From Symsagittifera roscoffensis (taxonomy: Eukaryota; Xenacoelomorpha; Acoela; Convolutidae): DNA of 64,000 nt. This document shows, one piece after another, positions 10,982-21,808 of this stretch; position 1 is the first letter of the stretch; every line of letters begins with the position of its first letter. The stretch spans positions 35,659,716 through 35,723,715 of the forward strand of contig NC_087064.1 in the NCBI RefSeq assembly GCF_963678635.1, read 5' to 3'. A model generated the notes under the pieces. That model worked only from the letters and a program-made list of their open reading frames with translations, was not told where the DNA came from and ran no database searches. The translations under genes were made by a program, and so were the position numbers.

Positions 10982-11800
10982 TTTGCATTCTCAAATTTTG
11001 AACATAGTTTTAATGCTTCGAATTAGTCGTTCAAAAATTTGGTGAATTTTGCGATCACCCGCTACCACGGGTTTTCTTTTGATAGATCAACTTGGGACAT
11101 TTGTCAGGTCCTAATTAAATTCTAAAACAAGGCAAACCTTTGTCATTGAATACCCGAAACAAAAAGTTGTTTCTTGGCTTCCGCATAATATTTTTTGACG
11201 GGATAGTTATTGCTGCTTTAGTGTAATTATTTGGAATGCAAAAAACGAGGGGTAAATTGAAACGACTCTTCTTATTTGCAAAAAAATAGTGTACAAAAAT
11301 GAGGAATTTGTCTATTTTATGAGGAATTTGCGAAAAAATTTAGGAGTTTCGTGATATAAAAATTGTTGATAAAATTTATCTAATATAATCAGGTGACAAA
11401 AAACTGTTAAAATCTTGTTTTTCCAACCCAGCCACAACAGAGTAAATTGTCTGCGGATTCTAAATTAAAATTGTGGAAACTAGAGCAAAAAGAGCAAATT
11501 TGTTGCGGAATTCACCGACAAATAGTAGAATCCAGCAAAAATAGGTTTCAGTTTGGCCCAACTGCCAAAACACATCCAGAACAAGCATGCTGTACCATTG
11601 GTCTCCAAAATTTGCACTGTCACTTAATTCCATTTCGTTTTCTCATTAGCTAACACTCAATTTTGGCGCTCAGTGCTTAAACATTTGCTATTCGTTTTCA
11701 ACAAGCTTCCGATTTGTAAGGTTTTCCGAAATAATGCGGAAGCCAACCTTTTTTTTGTATTCCAGGAACATTGTATGAGGAACCCAAACAACTATCAAAT
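10982..11800. repeat. Diverged duplicate of the 9.06-9.79 kb segment
   Basis: Two stretches match the 9-kb segment in order and orientation. TTGCATTCTCAA at 10982 corresponds to 9060. The stretch around ACAAGCATG at 11580, followed by CCAAAAT and then a GCGCTCA segment, corresponds to 9565-9650. Offsets are near 1.92 and 2.02 kb, so the spacing changed by indels. The reading frame of the first copy is not preserved. This is either an old tandem duplication of a gene fragment or two copies of an unrecognised repeat. Confidence 0.5.
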
Positions 11801-12296
11801 GTCCCCATAATAGCGTTGTAGTTGAGATACTGAATTGGTTCTTCTAACTCCCGAACAGTCACGTTTTTTTTGCATATGTGAAAAGTTAGTGATCTTCAAT
11901 CTTATACGGTTAAGGCAGAATGTCATGGTACGTGCTAGAAATGATAATAATTCTTATCCGGACAGCATTTTTGTAGCAAATGGATTGTCGAAGAAAAAAA
12001 TTAAAATTAATTTCAGAAACCAAAGTCTGAAATTTCGAAAAATTTCATTTTGTTTAGAAAACAGTTTTAGAAATTCAATAAAAAACAACTTGAGAAGTTT
12101 ACTTTTTGAAGACTTAACAATTTCAAAAGTTTCCAACAATTGGAATTCATTGCGAGCATTTATTTATCGGTTGCTTAATATAGTCAATGCAATTTTTATC
12201 GTTTGAAAATGCATGATCTTTTAATTCAAGAAAATCTGATTATTTTCAAAAATACATGAATCATTTATTACCATATTTTAATTCACTAAAAATATT
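11801..12296. other. Intergenic DNA, no gene seen
   Basis: AT-rich. An open frame at 11835-12206 (+) is composed mostly of Asn, Phe, Leu, Ile, Arg and Lys with no recognisable domain, so I do not call it a gene. Confidence 0.4.
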
Positions 12297-12578
12297 CACT
12301 TATTTGCATGAGCGTGAGGCGACAATTTGTAATAGGCGACAAGTCGTAACGGAAGAAAACTCGTACCAGTAGATTAAGCTGGAAAAACTGTATCATGCGC
12401 AGTATTCCTCACTTGAGCCGGTTGTGAGCGCAGCAGAGAGAAGCGTAGCGAAGATAAGCAAAGCGGAGCAAGCGTATTCTACTTGCCAATTACATCTTGC
12501 TAATTGTCTCTTGTTACGAATTGTTGTCTGTTGCAAGTTTTTGTCTGTTATGAATTGTCGTTCTACCGTGCATAAGTG
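12297..12578. mobile_element. Inverted-repeat element with iterated terminal words
   Basis: The left end starts CACTTATTTGCA and carries two spaced copies of a word like GCGACAATTTGTAATA (12319-12334 and 12336-12352). The right end, read as reverse complement, starts CACTTATGCA and carries three copies of the same kind of word (ACGACAATTCATAAC type; 12513-12561). The ~280-bp unit has no coding capacity. It looks like a non-autonomous transposon whose terminal repeats are built from iterated short words, as in the MULE at 30163-31484. I could not find a clean target-site duplication. Confidence 0.5.
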
Positions 12579-13054
12579 AGTAAATTATAGCCTGGTATGA
12601 TTCGGCGCTGAATCAATGTAATTTCCTACATAAAAATTGTTGACTTATTCTATAATCAGCTTCGCTTCACTGTAACGGTGATCAGCAATGATTCAGCAAT
12701 TGTTTAGCGATGATTTTCGGATTTTTCAGAACAATTCATATGTGAGTTCTCGGAAATCGAATCAGAAAATTTTAGACCTAGATCTTTAGTCATTCTATGC
12801 GGCACCGTTTCTTAATTGAGTATGAAAATCATCAAACAAGACATTTTGTCCAACCAAATATAAAAAGACGTGGGGCAGATTATTCTAGGATTCGTTGATG
12901 ACAAAAATTGAACTTTAGACTTTTAAGCGTTGAATCGTCAAAAAATATCACTATCTTTTATGTTAAAAGTTATCCCAGAAACAACACTTATTCATCGATG
13001 ACGATCGATGTAAGTTTAACCTGGTAGATGATCGATGAAAAAGAACAGAAAAAG

Positions 13055-13930
13055 AACAAGACTGCTCAAATCAGGGCGAAGCCCTGAATGTTCCGACTGC
13101 CTTTTAAGTTATATGCAGCAGTAATAACATGAAAAATTTAAGTGTAAAAAATAATCAAACTGAATTAAATAAAATATTGAGATTTTTGTAAAAACATCTC
13201 CGGAATTTAAAAAAAATATTGAGATTTTTTGTAAAAACATCACCCCACACGCCTAATTAAGTACGAAGGGATAAATTTTGCTCCTATTAACAAATCAGTT
13301 TTGGCATATAAACTTCCTTGAACCCATTTAGAACGATTTCTGAAAAGGATTAATTCTCCGCTTAGTAGTAGTTAGAACATAGTTGAAAGATGCCCGAGGG
13401 AAAAAGAGCCCGGCCTGAGAGCACGAAGTACCCGAGTGCGGCTTTTTTGCCCGAGGCCACCTTCAACTAACTGTCGAAGAGTATGTTTTTGCTCTTTGTG
13501 AGGAAAAGATGCCAGAAAATTTTGAAAGAGCCCGCAAAATTGTGAAAGAGCCCGGAAAAGTGCGCGAAACTATGCAAAGATTTCTTTTTTTCATTCATGC
13601 GTTCTAATATTTCATTTTCATTCATGCCTTGTCGTGAAAGATCATGTGTGAAAAAGCAAAAACATACTCTTCCGCATTAATAGCGAGAAATATATTGCGC
13701 GTTTATTGTCCCAAATCGGCCAAAATGGCAATCTTAAAACCATCATAACTTTACGAAAAATGATCACAGGTAAAACATTTTTTCAAATTTAAGCTCAGGA
13801 CAACGATAGCTTTCTAATGATAAAATTTTGTCTAAAATGCTTAAATAAAACGTCGAAATTTGTCCGAAGAAAAAAAAACCCACCCCGAGCACAATTATTC
13901 CGTTACTTTCGTTACGAAAGTCGGAACAAT
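13055..13930 (-). repeat. Hairpin-ended repeat (family 1), with nested insert
   Basis: One of about ten copies of a ~535-bp non-coding repeat. The end at 13055 reads AACAAGACTGCT, then a perfect hairpin CAGGGCGAAGCCCTG, then TGTTCCGACTGCC. The other end carries ACTTTCG..CGAAAGTCGG, a second near-palindrome, and finishes GGAACAAT. Between the ends are conserved blocks (ATCTCCGCTTA, CCCAAATTGGCC-like, CACCCCGAGCAC). In this copy about 300 bp of foreign foldback sequence interrupts the middle (13375-13675), explaining its greater length. Family 1 copies have no evident target duplication and no open frame. Confidence 0.75.
13375..13675. mobile_element. Foldback/MITE pair nested in the family 1 repeat
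   Basis: Two inverted structures sit side by side. At about 13390-13470 an imperfect hairpin has arms AGTTGAAAGATGCC and its near-complement ending CACCTTCAACTAACT. At 13476-13675 the ends GAAGAGTATGTTTTTGC and GCAAAAACATACTCTTC form a perfect terminal inverted repeat of at least 17 bp. Other family 1 copies run straight through this point (between CTCCGCTTA and GCGTTAATAGCG-like sequence), so this is an insertion in that repeat. Confidence 0.6.
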
Positions 13931-13981
13931 ATAAAGAATTTAATTAAATATCGCTTTGTGCACACCAAAATTATCATATGA

Positions 13982-15395
13982 CTAGTACGCGAGGTTCTTC
14001 TTTTTGTAAAAGTTGTGAACTTTTGACAATTCTTTTGCTGTTTTGTGCCCGTGCGATACCAGGTCATTAGAGTTATTTCGCGTAGATGTAATGTCGACTC
14101 CGTGTAAGAAAGTAGTCCAGTTTGGCTCAAGTGCAAAAGTTTTTGTTTTGTTTTGCTGTGTAAGTGAGACACAAGATCCAATGAATACGTCATCTATCCA
14201 ATGCAAGCAGCTTCCAAGATTTCTGTTCTTTTGATATGTTTGACCAATACAATGGTGTGGACAATCTAGCGCCAGTTCATGGACAACAGGCATTGAAAAA
14301 ATGGTCAATGCACCCTTACAGTTAAATGGATATTTTGTTGCGGGGTATTCAGCATGAGTAACTGCCCAGCGACCAGTTCTTAGGGGGGCATCTTCACCGC
14401 ATTGGGCACCAGTGGGGACTTTTTAATTACTTTGACCACATTCAAAAATATCAAATTATGGAAACCAGTAATGATAACACTCGAATATCATTAGCTGAAA
14501 CTAGATGCGTTGCCAAAACTAAATTTAACCAATTGTACAATCAGTAATGATAAACGTTTATTTTGGGCGGGGAAGAAAAAAAGACCCCACCAGTGTAAAA
14601 CCTTGGAAATTTACTATAACTGGCTTGTAATTGTACAATTTCTTCCTCTTTTCCTTTTGTGAGACTTTGTGACGAATATTCCAACTTTTTTTCAAGCGAA
14701 ACCAGAACCCGTTCAACTTCTTTCACTCTGAGGTAGCTATCGTCGTCAACTTTGATTAAATATTTTGCTGACGGGCAGAAACATGAGGCTACTTTTATTC
14801 CAATCAAGTATTTTATGGTAGATTCTTTCTGTGTGATGACATCAAGTGTGTTTGAAACCACTATATCGTCATTTTTAGAAATTTCAGCCTCAATTTTTAG
14901 TTTTTCTTCATTATTTTTTGGCATTCCTATAAGGAAGAATCTGGTCCATCTGCTTTTTATTTTGTTGTCTGAATATTTTTTGAATGCGGCATAACTGTTT
15001 CGAATAAAATATCTTTGCTTGTAACTGTGAAGACGACTTAGGACAAAAAGAACTCGGTCCGTTGTAGCGCTTGTTTTACAACCTTTGAAACTGGTTAGAG
15101 ACTGAATTATAATGTCCTTGGGCATGAATGCTGCAGGTGTAGTTGTGTTCGTACTTTCATCTTTTTCTGAGTTATTCTTCAAACATTCTTCTCGAATTTT
15201 ATTAAAACTGATGTCGCGAAAATAGACGAGATCCGGAGAACTTTTTATCAAGAGGGGTGCTAATGATAAATATTTGAAATCTTGACAGCATACAAGAAAC
15301 CACACAAGAATGGAAAAAACAGTCAACGCTACTAGTTTTTGGAAAAATGATTTTGGCCGGCATTGCCAAGTGTAAGAGATAAGATTAGTGTTCAT
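13982..15395 (-). pseudogene. GT31 paralogue interrupted by a 173-bp MITE
   Basis: Second GT31 glycosyltransferase, same strand as and similar to the intact one at 5156-6394. The first part (15395 to 14541, 284 codons) has a signal anchor at about residues 20-37, FIRNSYAAF (130-138), TRFFLIG (151-157) and the DxD motif in VDDDSY (216-221). The second part (14426 to 13982) carries EYPATKYPFNCKG, the DDVFIGSC block and a normal C-terminus ending NLAY. A 173-bp element at 14415-14587 separates them and shifts the frame, so the direct product stops 15 codons later and lacks the last third of the enzyme. Without the element and one target copy the reading frame is continuous and would be 410 aa, against 412 aa in the paralogue, with no other defect. 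It is therefore a recently broken gene, an insertion polymorphism, or less likely a gene that splices the insert out. Confidence 0.88.
14415..14587. mobile_element. 173-bp hAT-type MITE in the GT31 paralogue
   Basis: The element is flanked by a perfect 8-bp direct duplication CACCAGTG (14407-14414 and 14588-14595). Its ends are short inverted repeats, GGGACTTTTT at the left and, read in reverse complement, GGGTCTTTTT at the right (9 of 10 match). The interior has two copies of AGTAATGATAA and no coding capacity. An 8-bp target duplication is typical of hAT-superfamily elements, although the termini lack the usual CAG start. It shares no obvious sequence with the CAGGGGCGGAT family elsewhere in the window. 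Confidence 0.82.
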
Positions 15396-16299
15396 TGCTG
15401 CATCAATAACTCTTCAACTTAGGAATGGTAAAAAGCTTTGGTTTTTCAAGTAGCTCAACGTCAAATATCTCAAAAAGTTTCCAACCAGTAAAGTGCCAAA
15501 CATTTCCGTGTTCTGTTTAGACTGTAATAAAAATTGATTAAACACAGATGAAAACTCGGCAAAAGCAAGTTGCAACTTGAGCAAGGATAGCCAGTTGCTC
15601 TGCAAGCATCACGGAATTTTCCGACCGTCTGATATCTTTTTCATAATCGGAGTTCAATGTTCTAACTCTTGAAGCAAAATCAGCGCATTAAAAAAGATGT
15701 TTTTTTTTCTAAATCATACGTTGATGTTTTACTCTCGATCAAAAAGAAAGCACGCGAAGAAAATTGCGGTTAAAAAATATCAATTGTGATTTTATATTTT
15801 TTCTCCATTATTACAATTAAGGAAATTCTGAGTTATTTGAATCATTCGGGTGTCTTTGAATCATTATGCTAGTATTTTACATTTGAATTACTAAGACATT
15901 CAATAATATACTAAATATGGGTGATGACATAAAGCCTGACTTTCAAAAATGACCTGAAAAGCTGTTTAGCTGATAGAACTGATCTGCATGCAAAGTCAGT
16001 TGAATTCGTCAGTTAAAAATAATCTGATAAGTAGATTGGTTTGTTGGTTTTTGGTATGTAATCGAAGTTCTGACTTATGCTTATGACACGTGGGGGCATC
16101 AAAGTGGCGGGAAAAACTGTTATCTGAGTGTCAAGAAAACCTAGTTGAAAATCCAGCTGCTTGAAAACAGTTGTTTCAAAGACAATCATGGACCGAGCAA
16201 TCAAACGTTTTCTAAAAACAATAATTCATAGCATCAAGGAGTCGTTTTATTACTCAAAACTATTCCTAATACATAGTAGCGGATTTACTGTGTAGTTGT
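15396..16299. other. Upstream region of the broken GT31 gene
   Basis: Non-coding. It contains one family 2 hairpin end at 15581-15620. No other recognisable feature; the promoter of the GT31 paralogue should lie in its first part. Confidence 0.4.
15581..15620 (-). repeat. Family 2 hairpin terminus
   Basis: GCAAGGATAGCC followed by a hairpin-like TGCTCTGCAAGCATCACG, matching the clearer copy at 46461-46500. It marks the end of a short dispersed repeat whose full extent I cannot define. Confidence 0.5.
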
Positions 16300-16307
16300 C
16301 CATCCCC

Positions 16308-16759
16308 CAGGGGCGGATCTAGGATTTTCTCGAGGGGGGGGGGGCGGATTTTCAAAAAATTTTCCAAAATTTTGACGACTTTTTTTTTTTTTTTAGGTCG
16401 ACCAAATTGATTTTTATTTTTCGCGCTCTCCCAAAGCACTGTTTTGCCCCTATTTTTGCTAAACTTTCTGCGCCGCAGGCAAATTTTTGAAAAAACAGTC
16501 AAAAAAGCCGTTTTTTGGGCACTTTTTGAAAAATTTTGACAAAAAAAATGCGTTTTTTTGGCGCGCGCTCCCCCTCAAAAATAGCATATATTGGCGCCAA
16601 AGGCGCCTTTAGAAAAATTTTAGGGTCGGTCGGCCAAAAATGGATTTCTGAAAAAGTATCAAAGGGGGGACCCTATGGGTTGGCAGGGGGTCAAATCCCT
16701 GAGGGGGGGAGAGGCGTCCGCCCCCCCCCGCCCCCCCCCCCCCCCTAAATCCGCCCCTG
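16308..16759 (+). mobile_element. hAT-type MITE, CAGGGGCGGAT family, copy 1
   Basis: A 452-bp element with terminal inverted repeats CAGGGGCGGATCTAGG at the left and, reversed, CAGGGGCGGATTTAGG at the right. It is flanked by a perfect 8-bp target duplication CCATCCCC (16300-16307 and 16760-16767). The interior has poly-G/poly-C tracts, a GGCGCCAAAGGCGCC palindrome and no transposase. The same family is found at 27819-28205 (right end lost), 34894-35324 and 54240-54325. Confidence 0.88.
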
Positions 16760-18444
16760 CCATCCCCTCAAAGATTTCACCCCCTGATCGTCCACAGAGT
16801 CCCCTTTCTGTTATATTTTGCGATAGCACTTTAAAGTTGAATTGTCTGACATTTTTGTGAGCGGCTATGAGCAGCAATACACATGAATTTTTCATAGAAA
16901 AGCTTCTGAAAACCGCATTTTTTGTCAAAATTTTTCAAAGCGCCCAATAAGGTCTCTTTTTTCTGCATTTCTAAATTAATTTTTTTTGTCCACGTGAAGG
17001 GCCAACAAAATTTTTAATACGTTTTTGAAATTTTGCTTCTCCAGAAACTGCTAATTCAATTGCAAAAAAAAATAGAAAAACAAAATTTTGGCTTTTCAAA
17101 GAATGTTAAATTGGGTTTTTTCTTCGACCTCCCCCTCAACTTCCTCCACCTTAACTCTGGTTGCCAAGTTTTTCCAAAGGGTTCCCCCTTTGCTATAACT
17201 TTACCACATCCATTGTTGACTGACCAACCTTAAATTTTTTCTATTATCAAGTTTTTCCCTAAAAACGCATGTTTGGCCTGTTTTTTGAAAAATCTGCCTG
17301 CAGCGCAAATTTTTATTTGATAAAATAGGTTTTTATACTGTTTTCAGAAAATCCAATTGGTCGACCTAAAAACAAAAGCCCGCAAATTACTGCCCACCCC
17401 CTAGAAAATTTTCTGCGCACGCCACTGCATATGGCTATAGGTAGTCCATAATTACATATTTAACAATATACATCAAGATACGACAAATAAATTGAGATAG
17501 AGTTATAATAAATTGGCTTTAGCATGAAGTTCATAATTTTGTTGAATTTATCATTGCCCATAACTTTCAAATTTACAAAAAAATTTCTATCAGAAGTTTG
17601 ATTTTGTTCTGTTGTCTGATGTAAGTTGGCCGCTTTGTTTTCAATACAAAAAAAATAAAATTAAAGAATCCTTCAAATTCAATATGAAACTCGACTGCAC
17701 CTACCAAGGAGTATCTGCTCGTATTTGGACTTAATCTGTATATAGATTTAGTTATTTTCTTCAAAAATTGGATTGTTAATCGGTAGGAAGTCAAGTTTGT
17801 CAAAAATCTTTAGCTGAATTAATATATTCTATTTATATTCCGTGAATTTTTGTAGCTGCATGTATTTTATTGTTCCGACCATTTGAAAACTGGGGAGGAA
17901 CTTTGTATTCGGATACGTTTTAGTTTTTTTTTATTTTGTTTTGGTTTCCTCGCAAAATCAATTATCACAAATTATCATCGGAATGAATTGAGTTATTTAT
18001 TATTTTGAAGCCTTTTCAGTCGTGATTTGAACAACATTATAAAATTTTGAAAAAAATTTTCGGTGTGAAATTTTTGGTTCTTCGTTTTAATTTGAGCGAA
18101 TAACGCGAACAAACAGGCTTACAATAGCTTATTTTAATAGCTTGCTAGCTTAAGAAGTTCAATTAAAGCCGTGAAAAATTAGTTTTGCTTGAGTAAATTT
18201 AGTTTGTAATTTTCTAGCGTCTTTTTGTAAAAACTTGTAAAACTTCAAAATTAGAAAAACTACAAAAGAACTGAAAAAAAGTTTAGTTTTTTGTTTTTAT
18301 AGTTTTTTTCTGCAAAAATTTTGGGCAGTTTGCTCATTTTGGTTTGCTTATGACTGTCAAATATGCCGAAGCTTTATTTTTTTTCAGATTTTTTCATCAT
18401 GCAGTTATTAAAATTTTTGTTAAATTTTCTAATTATGGTCGTAG

Positions 18445-18481
18445 TATTCTGTGCTACCTGTACAGTAACAGGCTAACCTTA
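18445..18481 (+). repeat. Family 2 hairpin terminus
   Basis: ATTCTGTGCTACCTGTACAG followed by TAACAGGCTAACCTT. This is the same hairpin-plus-tail as at 43261-43300, diverged in the tail. Confidence 0.5.
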
Positions 18482-20200
18482 TTCATGTTGTAGTAAATGG
18501 TCTTTGCCTACATCAAAAACAACCATTTTTAGCTTGAAAACCAAGTTTTTTTTTAATGTTTTTGATTATCAATAGCTGGAATGTAACTGCAAAAAAAGAA
18601 TGCCTAAAAACCTTGAACCAACAAATTTTTTTATTGTACAAAGAATCTTAACATCAATTTTACGAAGTTATCATTGATTATCAGATTATCAGGTTGTATA
18701 TGACAAAAGGTTACACAAGTATTTGTAATCGGGTAATTTAATCCGAGTAGCACAGAATGTAGTACAGAATCTGAATAGCATAAGAACGCGAGTAGCTCAG
18801 AATGTTAACCGGACTCAAATATTAGAAAATATAGAATACTTTTTTCTAATGATTTTTTAAAAGTTTTTCTTTAAAATTATCGATTTAATTTATTCTTGTA
18901 AGAAATGTAAATTTTGCGAGAAAAAAATAGACAGTCATTTAATAGACGACAAAAAAAACAATGTATTTGTAAAATACGCCCAATTTATAAAGGGAAGATC
19001 AGTTTTATATATTTTCTCCTATTTTAATTTGAGAAACTGAAAAGTGTTTAACAATTTTTCTCAACTCTGAAATTTTACTAATTTGATTAGCAGATTTTTG
19101 TTATGATATCCTTCCTGACATCCTATAAGACTTTTTAGTGGCAACAAAATTGAGAAAAAACCATACCTAGCGCACGTAGTGCATTCACGTCAATCATGAG
19201 ACATTCCGTTATTTAATCAAAACTAAAAGACTCTAGTTTTATTGCACAGCTTAAGCTAATATCGCTTTCGTAGCTTTGAATTCCTAAAACTGCACTGAAA
19301 TTGAGACAATTAAGAAATTATTAATTAAATTTATTTTATCTAAAAACACAATTATAAAAAATTGAGTTAAGAAACTGGTATTTTTGATACTTTGAAAATG
19401 AAATATTTTTGATTAAGAGTGTCCATTATAAGAAAAAACAAAAAATGATTTTTTTGTAATGAAATTTCGCATGCTCAAAAAACAAACAGCATGTTTCAGG
19501 TCGAAGTCAGGAATTTTTTTAATAACTTTAATTTCATGTTATGATATCTAAGAGATAGAATGGGAGTAGAAACAAAAATTATATATAAAAAGTAGCAAAT
19601 AGTTTTCTCTGGCAGCACAAGTTTTTGCTTCATCAAGTTAGCAATCAGCCATAACTTGATAATTTGACTGAAATTGTTCTAATAAAAATTCACACGAAAA
19701 AGAAACTTTGGTAAATATATATAGAGCCCAACACATTATAGAGCCCAACACAAAATTTCTCTAGAACTTTGAGCGAAACAATTTAAAAATTTTTACAAAT
19801 GAATAAAAAATATTTTAAACGTTTTCTTGAATATAACACTGAAAGGTTTTGAATAAAGTAAAATTGATTGGAATTCAAGCTGAAACGTTTAAACAAATCA
19901 AACCAAATTAAACTGACTGCAGTCTGAAAAAAAAATCGGCTGCTACTAACTTCTCGATCAAATATGGTTGCAGAATAAAAACAAAAAAATAATATGAGGA
20001 CCGACACATGCAGCGAAAAACAATCCTTTTTTTTGTTTTTTTTCTAATCATTGTTCCGAATATACGAAAACTTAAGAGGACTTTTCTTTATGTGTTTATG
20101 TCAAATCTGCCTAATCTTTTGTTTTTTTTTCAAACCAAGCCACAAAAAACGAAACTAAGTTGAGAAAAAAATTTTTTTTTGTATTTTAAAAGACTATGGC

Positions 20201-20243
20201 CGGAAAATTCTTTGCTACTTGCACTGTAAGCAGCTATCCTTGT
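20201..20243 (+). repeat. Family 2 hairpin terminus
   Basis: TTGCTACTTGCACTGTAAG, then CAGCTATCCTTGTT. An AAGACTAT..CGGAAA-like stretch precedes it, also seen before the copy at 43261, so the repeat extends upstream. Confidence 0.55.
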
Positions 20244-20871
20244 TTTGAAGTTGCAGTTAGCTAGACCAGCATATGTGGTGATGAAAAACAGAGATCAAGT
20301 ATAAATAATTTTTTGAAGACATTGACCGATTCGACAAAAACAGACAGCTAGAAAACCATGAAACAAAATTTAACATTAAATTGGAAGCATTTTTCCTTTT
20401 TTTTCAATTTTAATTGAAAATTTCTTACAACTTTCTTAAATCAAAAATACGTCCTTAGACTTCAAAAAACGGTACATTCACAGCTTCGCCTTATACGTAA
20501 AGCATTTTGTTCCGTTTTTATAGACAAACTTCGGCTTTTTAACATGCCATTTTGGCTGAAGTATTTTTAATTATATAACAAAGATAAATAACTTGTGCAG
20601 TCTCCAAATTAGATTACTTTACGCGCATTTTTTAAAGTTATTTGTTAACGAGCAGAGTATCATGGGCAAAGAAGATAAACCATGATAACCTTTGAGGAGT
20701 ATGTCAAAATCTTTGAATAAACTGGTGCATTTTTCGATCGGGCTCGAGTCGAGACTATCAAAATATACCATTTTTGGTCGAGCATGTCGAAAAAAGCACC
20801 AATTTATTCAGAAATTTTGACAGACTTTGGGGTCGAATAATCAATTTGTTTTAACAATTTTGGTTGGGTTG

Positions 20872-21085
20872 TGATAAAATGTTTCTTTGTTGTAGCTAAT
20901 TCTAAGTTAAAACTATAAAAAGAATATGGAATTAAGATGAATTAGTCGGTAAGTTAAAACATTAAAACAATGAGAGATCATTCTCTCCGCCGGAGAGAAT
21001 GACCAAATGAAGGTCATATTAAATTACCAGTTAAATAAACTAATATGTTTTGCAGTAATTGCAAAACATGATGTAAATCACAACA
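20872..21085 (-). repeat. 3' LTR of the Ty3/Gypsy element
   Basis: 214 bp. It contains a 12-bp perfect palindromic stem at 20978-21002 (CATTCTCTCCG with complement), a TGACC/GGTCA hairpin at 20999-21017, and a 10-bp perfect stem ATGTTTTGCA/TGCAAAACAT around loop GTAAT at 21045-21069. Confidence 0.92.
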
Positions 21086-21092
21086 TTCCCCT
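21086..21092 (-). promoter_or_regulatory. Polypurine tract before the 3' LTR
   Basis: AGGGGAA immediately precedes the 3' LTR on the element strand, the expected primer site for plus-strand DNA synthesis. Confidence 0.7.
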
Positions 21093-21808
21093 AAGCAGGA
21101 AAAAATTTTTAAATTACGAGTAAAATAAGCACCGTAACTAACTAAGTCTGACTCCTTTCTCCCCCTTTAGGACTAGGAAAGAAAGAAATTAAGCGCTGTA
21201 ATAAGGAATTGACATTAACTGGAGCGCCACTAAGTGGTTAAATTCGAAAACTAACTGAGAATTGATTATCCGGATTCCGACGGATATGAGATGAATTTTG
21301 AAAAAATTGAAGTATGGAGTAGATGTCGCCGAGTTTTATGTGTGAAGTAATGCTTTTAGATACACCAACTGCCAAATTGCCGTAAGTTTATCCTTTAAAG
21401 ACAAGGAAAGAGAGGAAATCAAGCGCCATAAATAAGGAGATGACATTAAACAGAAGCGCCACTATATGATTAAATTCAAAACTAGAATTGTGAATTAATT
21501 ATCCGGATTCCGACGGATATGAGCTGGGTTTAAAGAATTCGAGATGAAAAAAATTTATCACCGAGTTTTATGGGTGGAAATAACTGGTTTGAGTTATACC
21601 AACTAAAGGCAGGTCGAATTAGGGAAATTTAGAGCACCAATTTCTTTTGTTTTCCTTTTACGGACGGTTTATCCGAAGGATCGCTTATCCTTTTGGTAGC
21701 GTATACGAAATTACTGAAGAACGTTTTGATCTCTGAGGTTAGCACCAATTATAGGGTAGTATGAGCTCTTTGAAATGACAAGTGACTGGGATATGTATAG
21801 CAAATTGT

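Larger units (their letters stand above)
16768..20866. other. Long intergenic stretch with old repeat debris
   Basis: No gene seen. At about 17230-17430 is a decayed relative of hAT-type MITEs (GGTCGACCTAAA, and an end reading GCGCACGCCACTG). Two family 2 hairpin ends lie at 18445-18481 and 20201-20243. A short duplication of TATAGAGCCCAACACA occurs at 19722-19755. Otherwise AT-rich and featureless. Confidence 0.45.
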
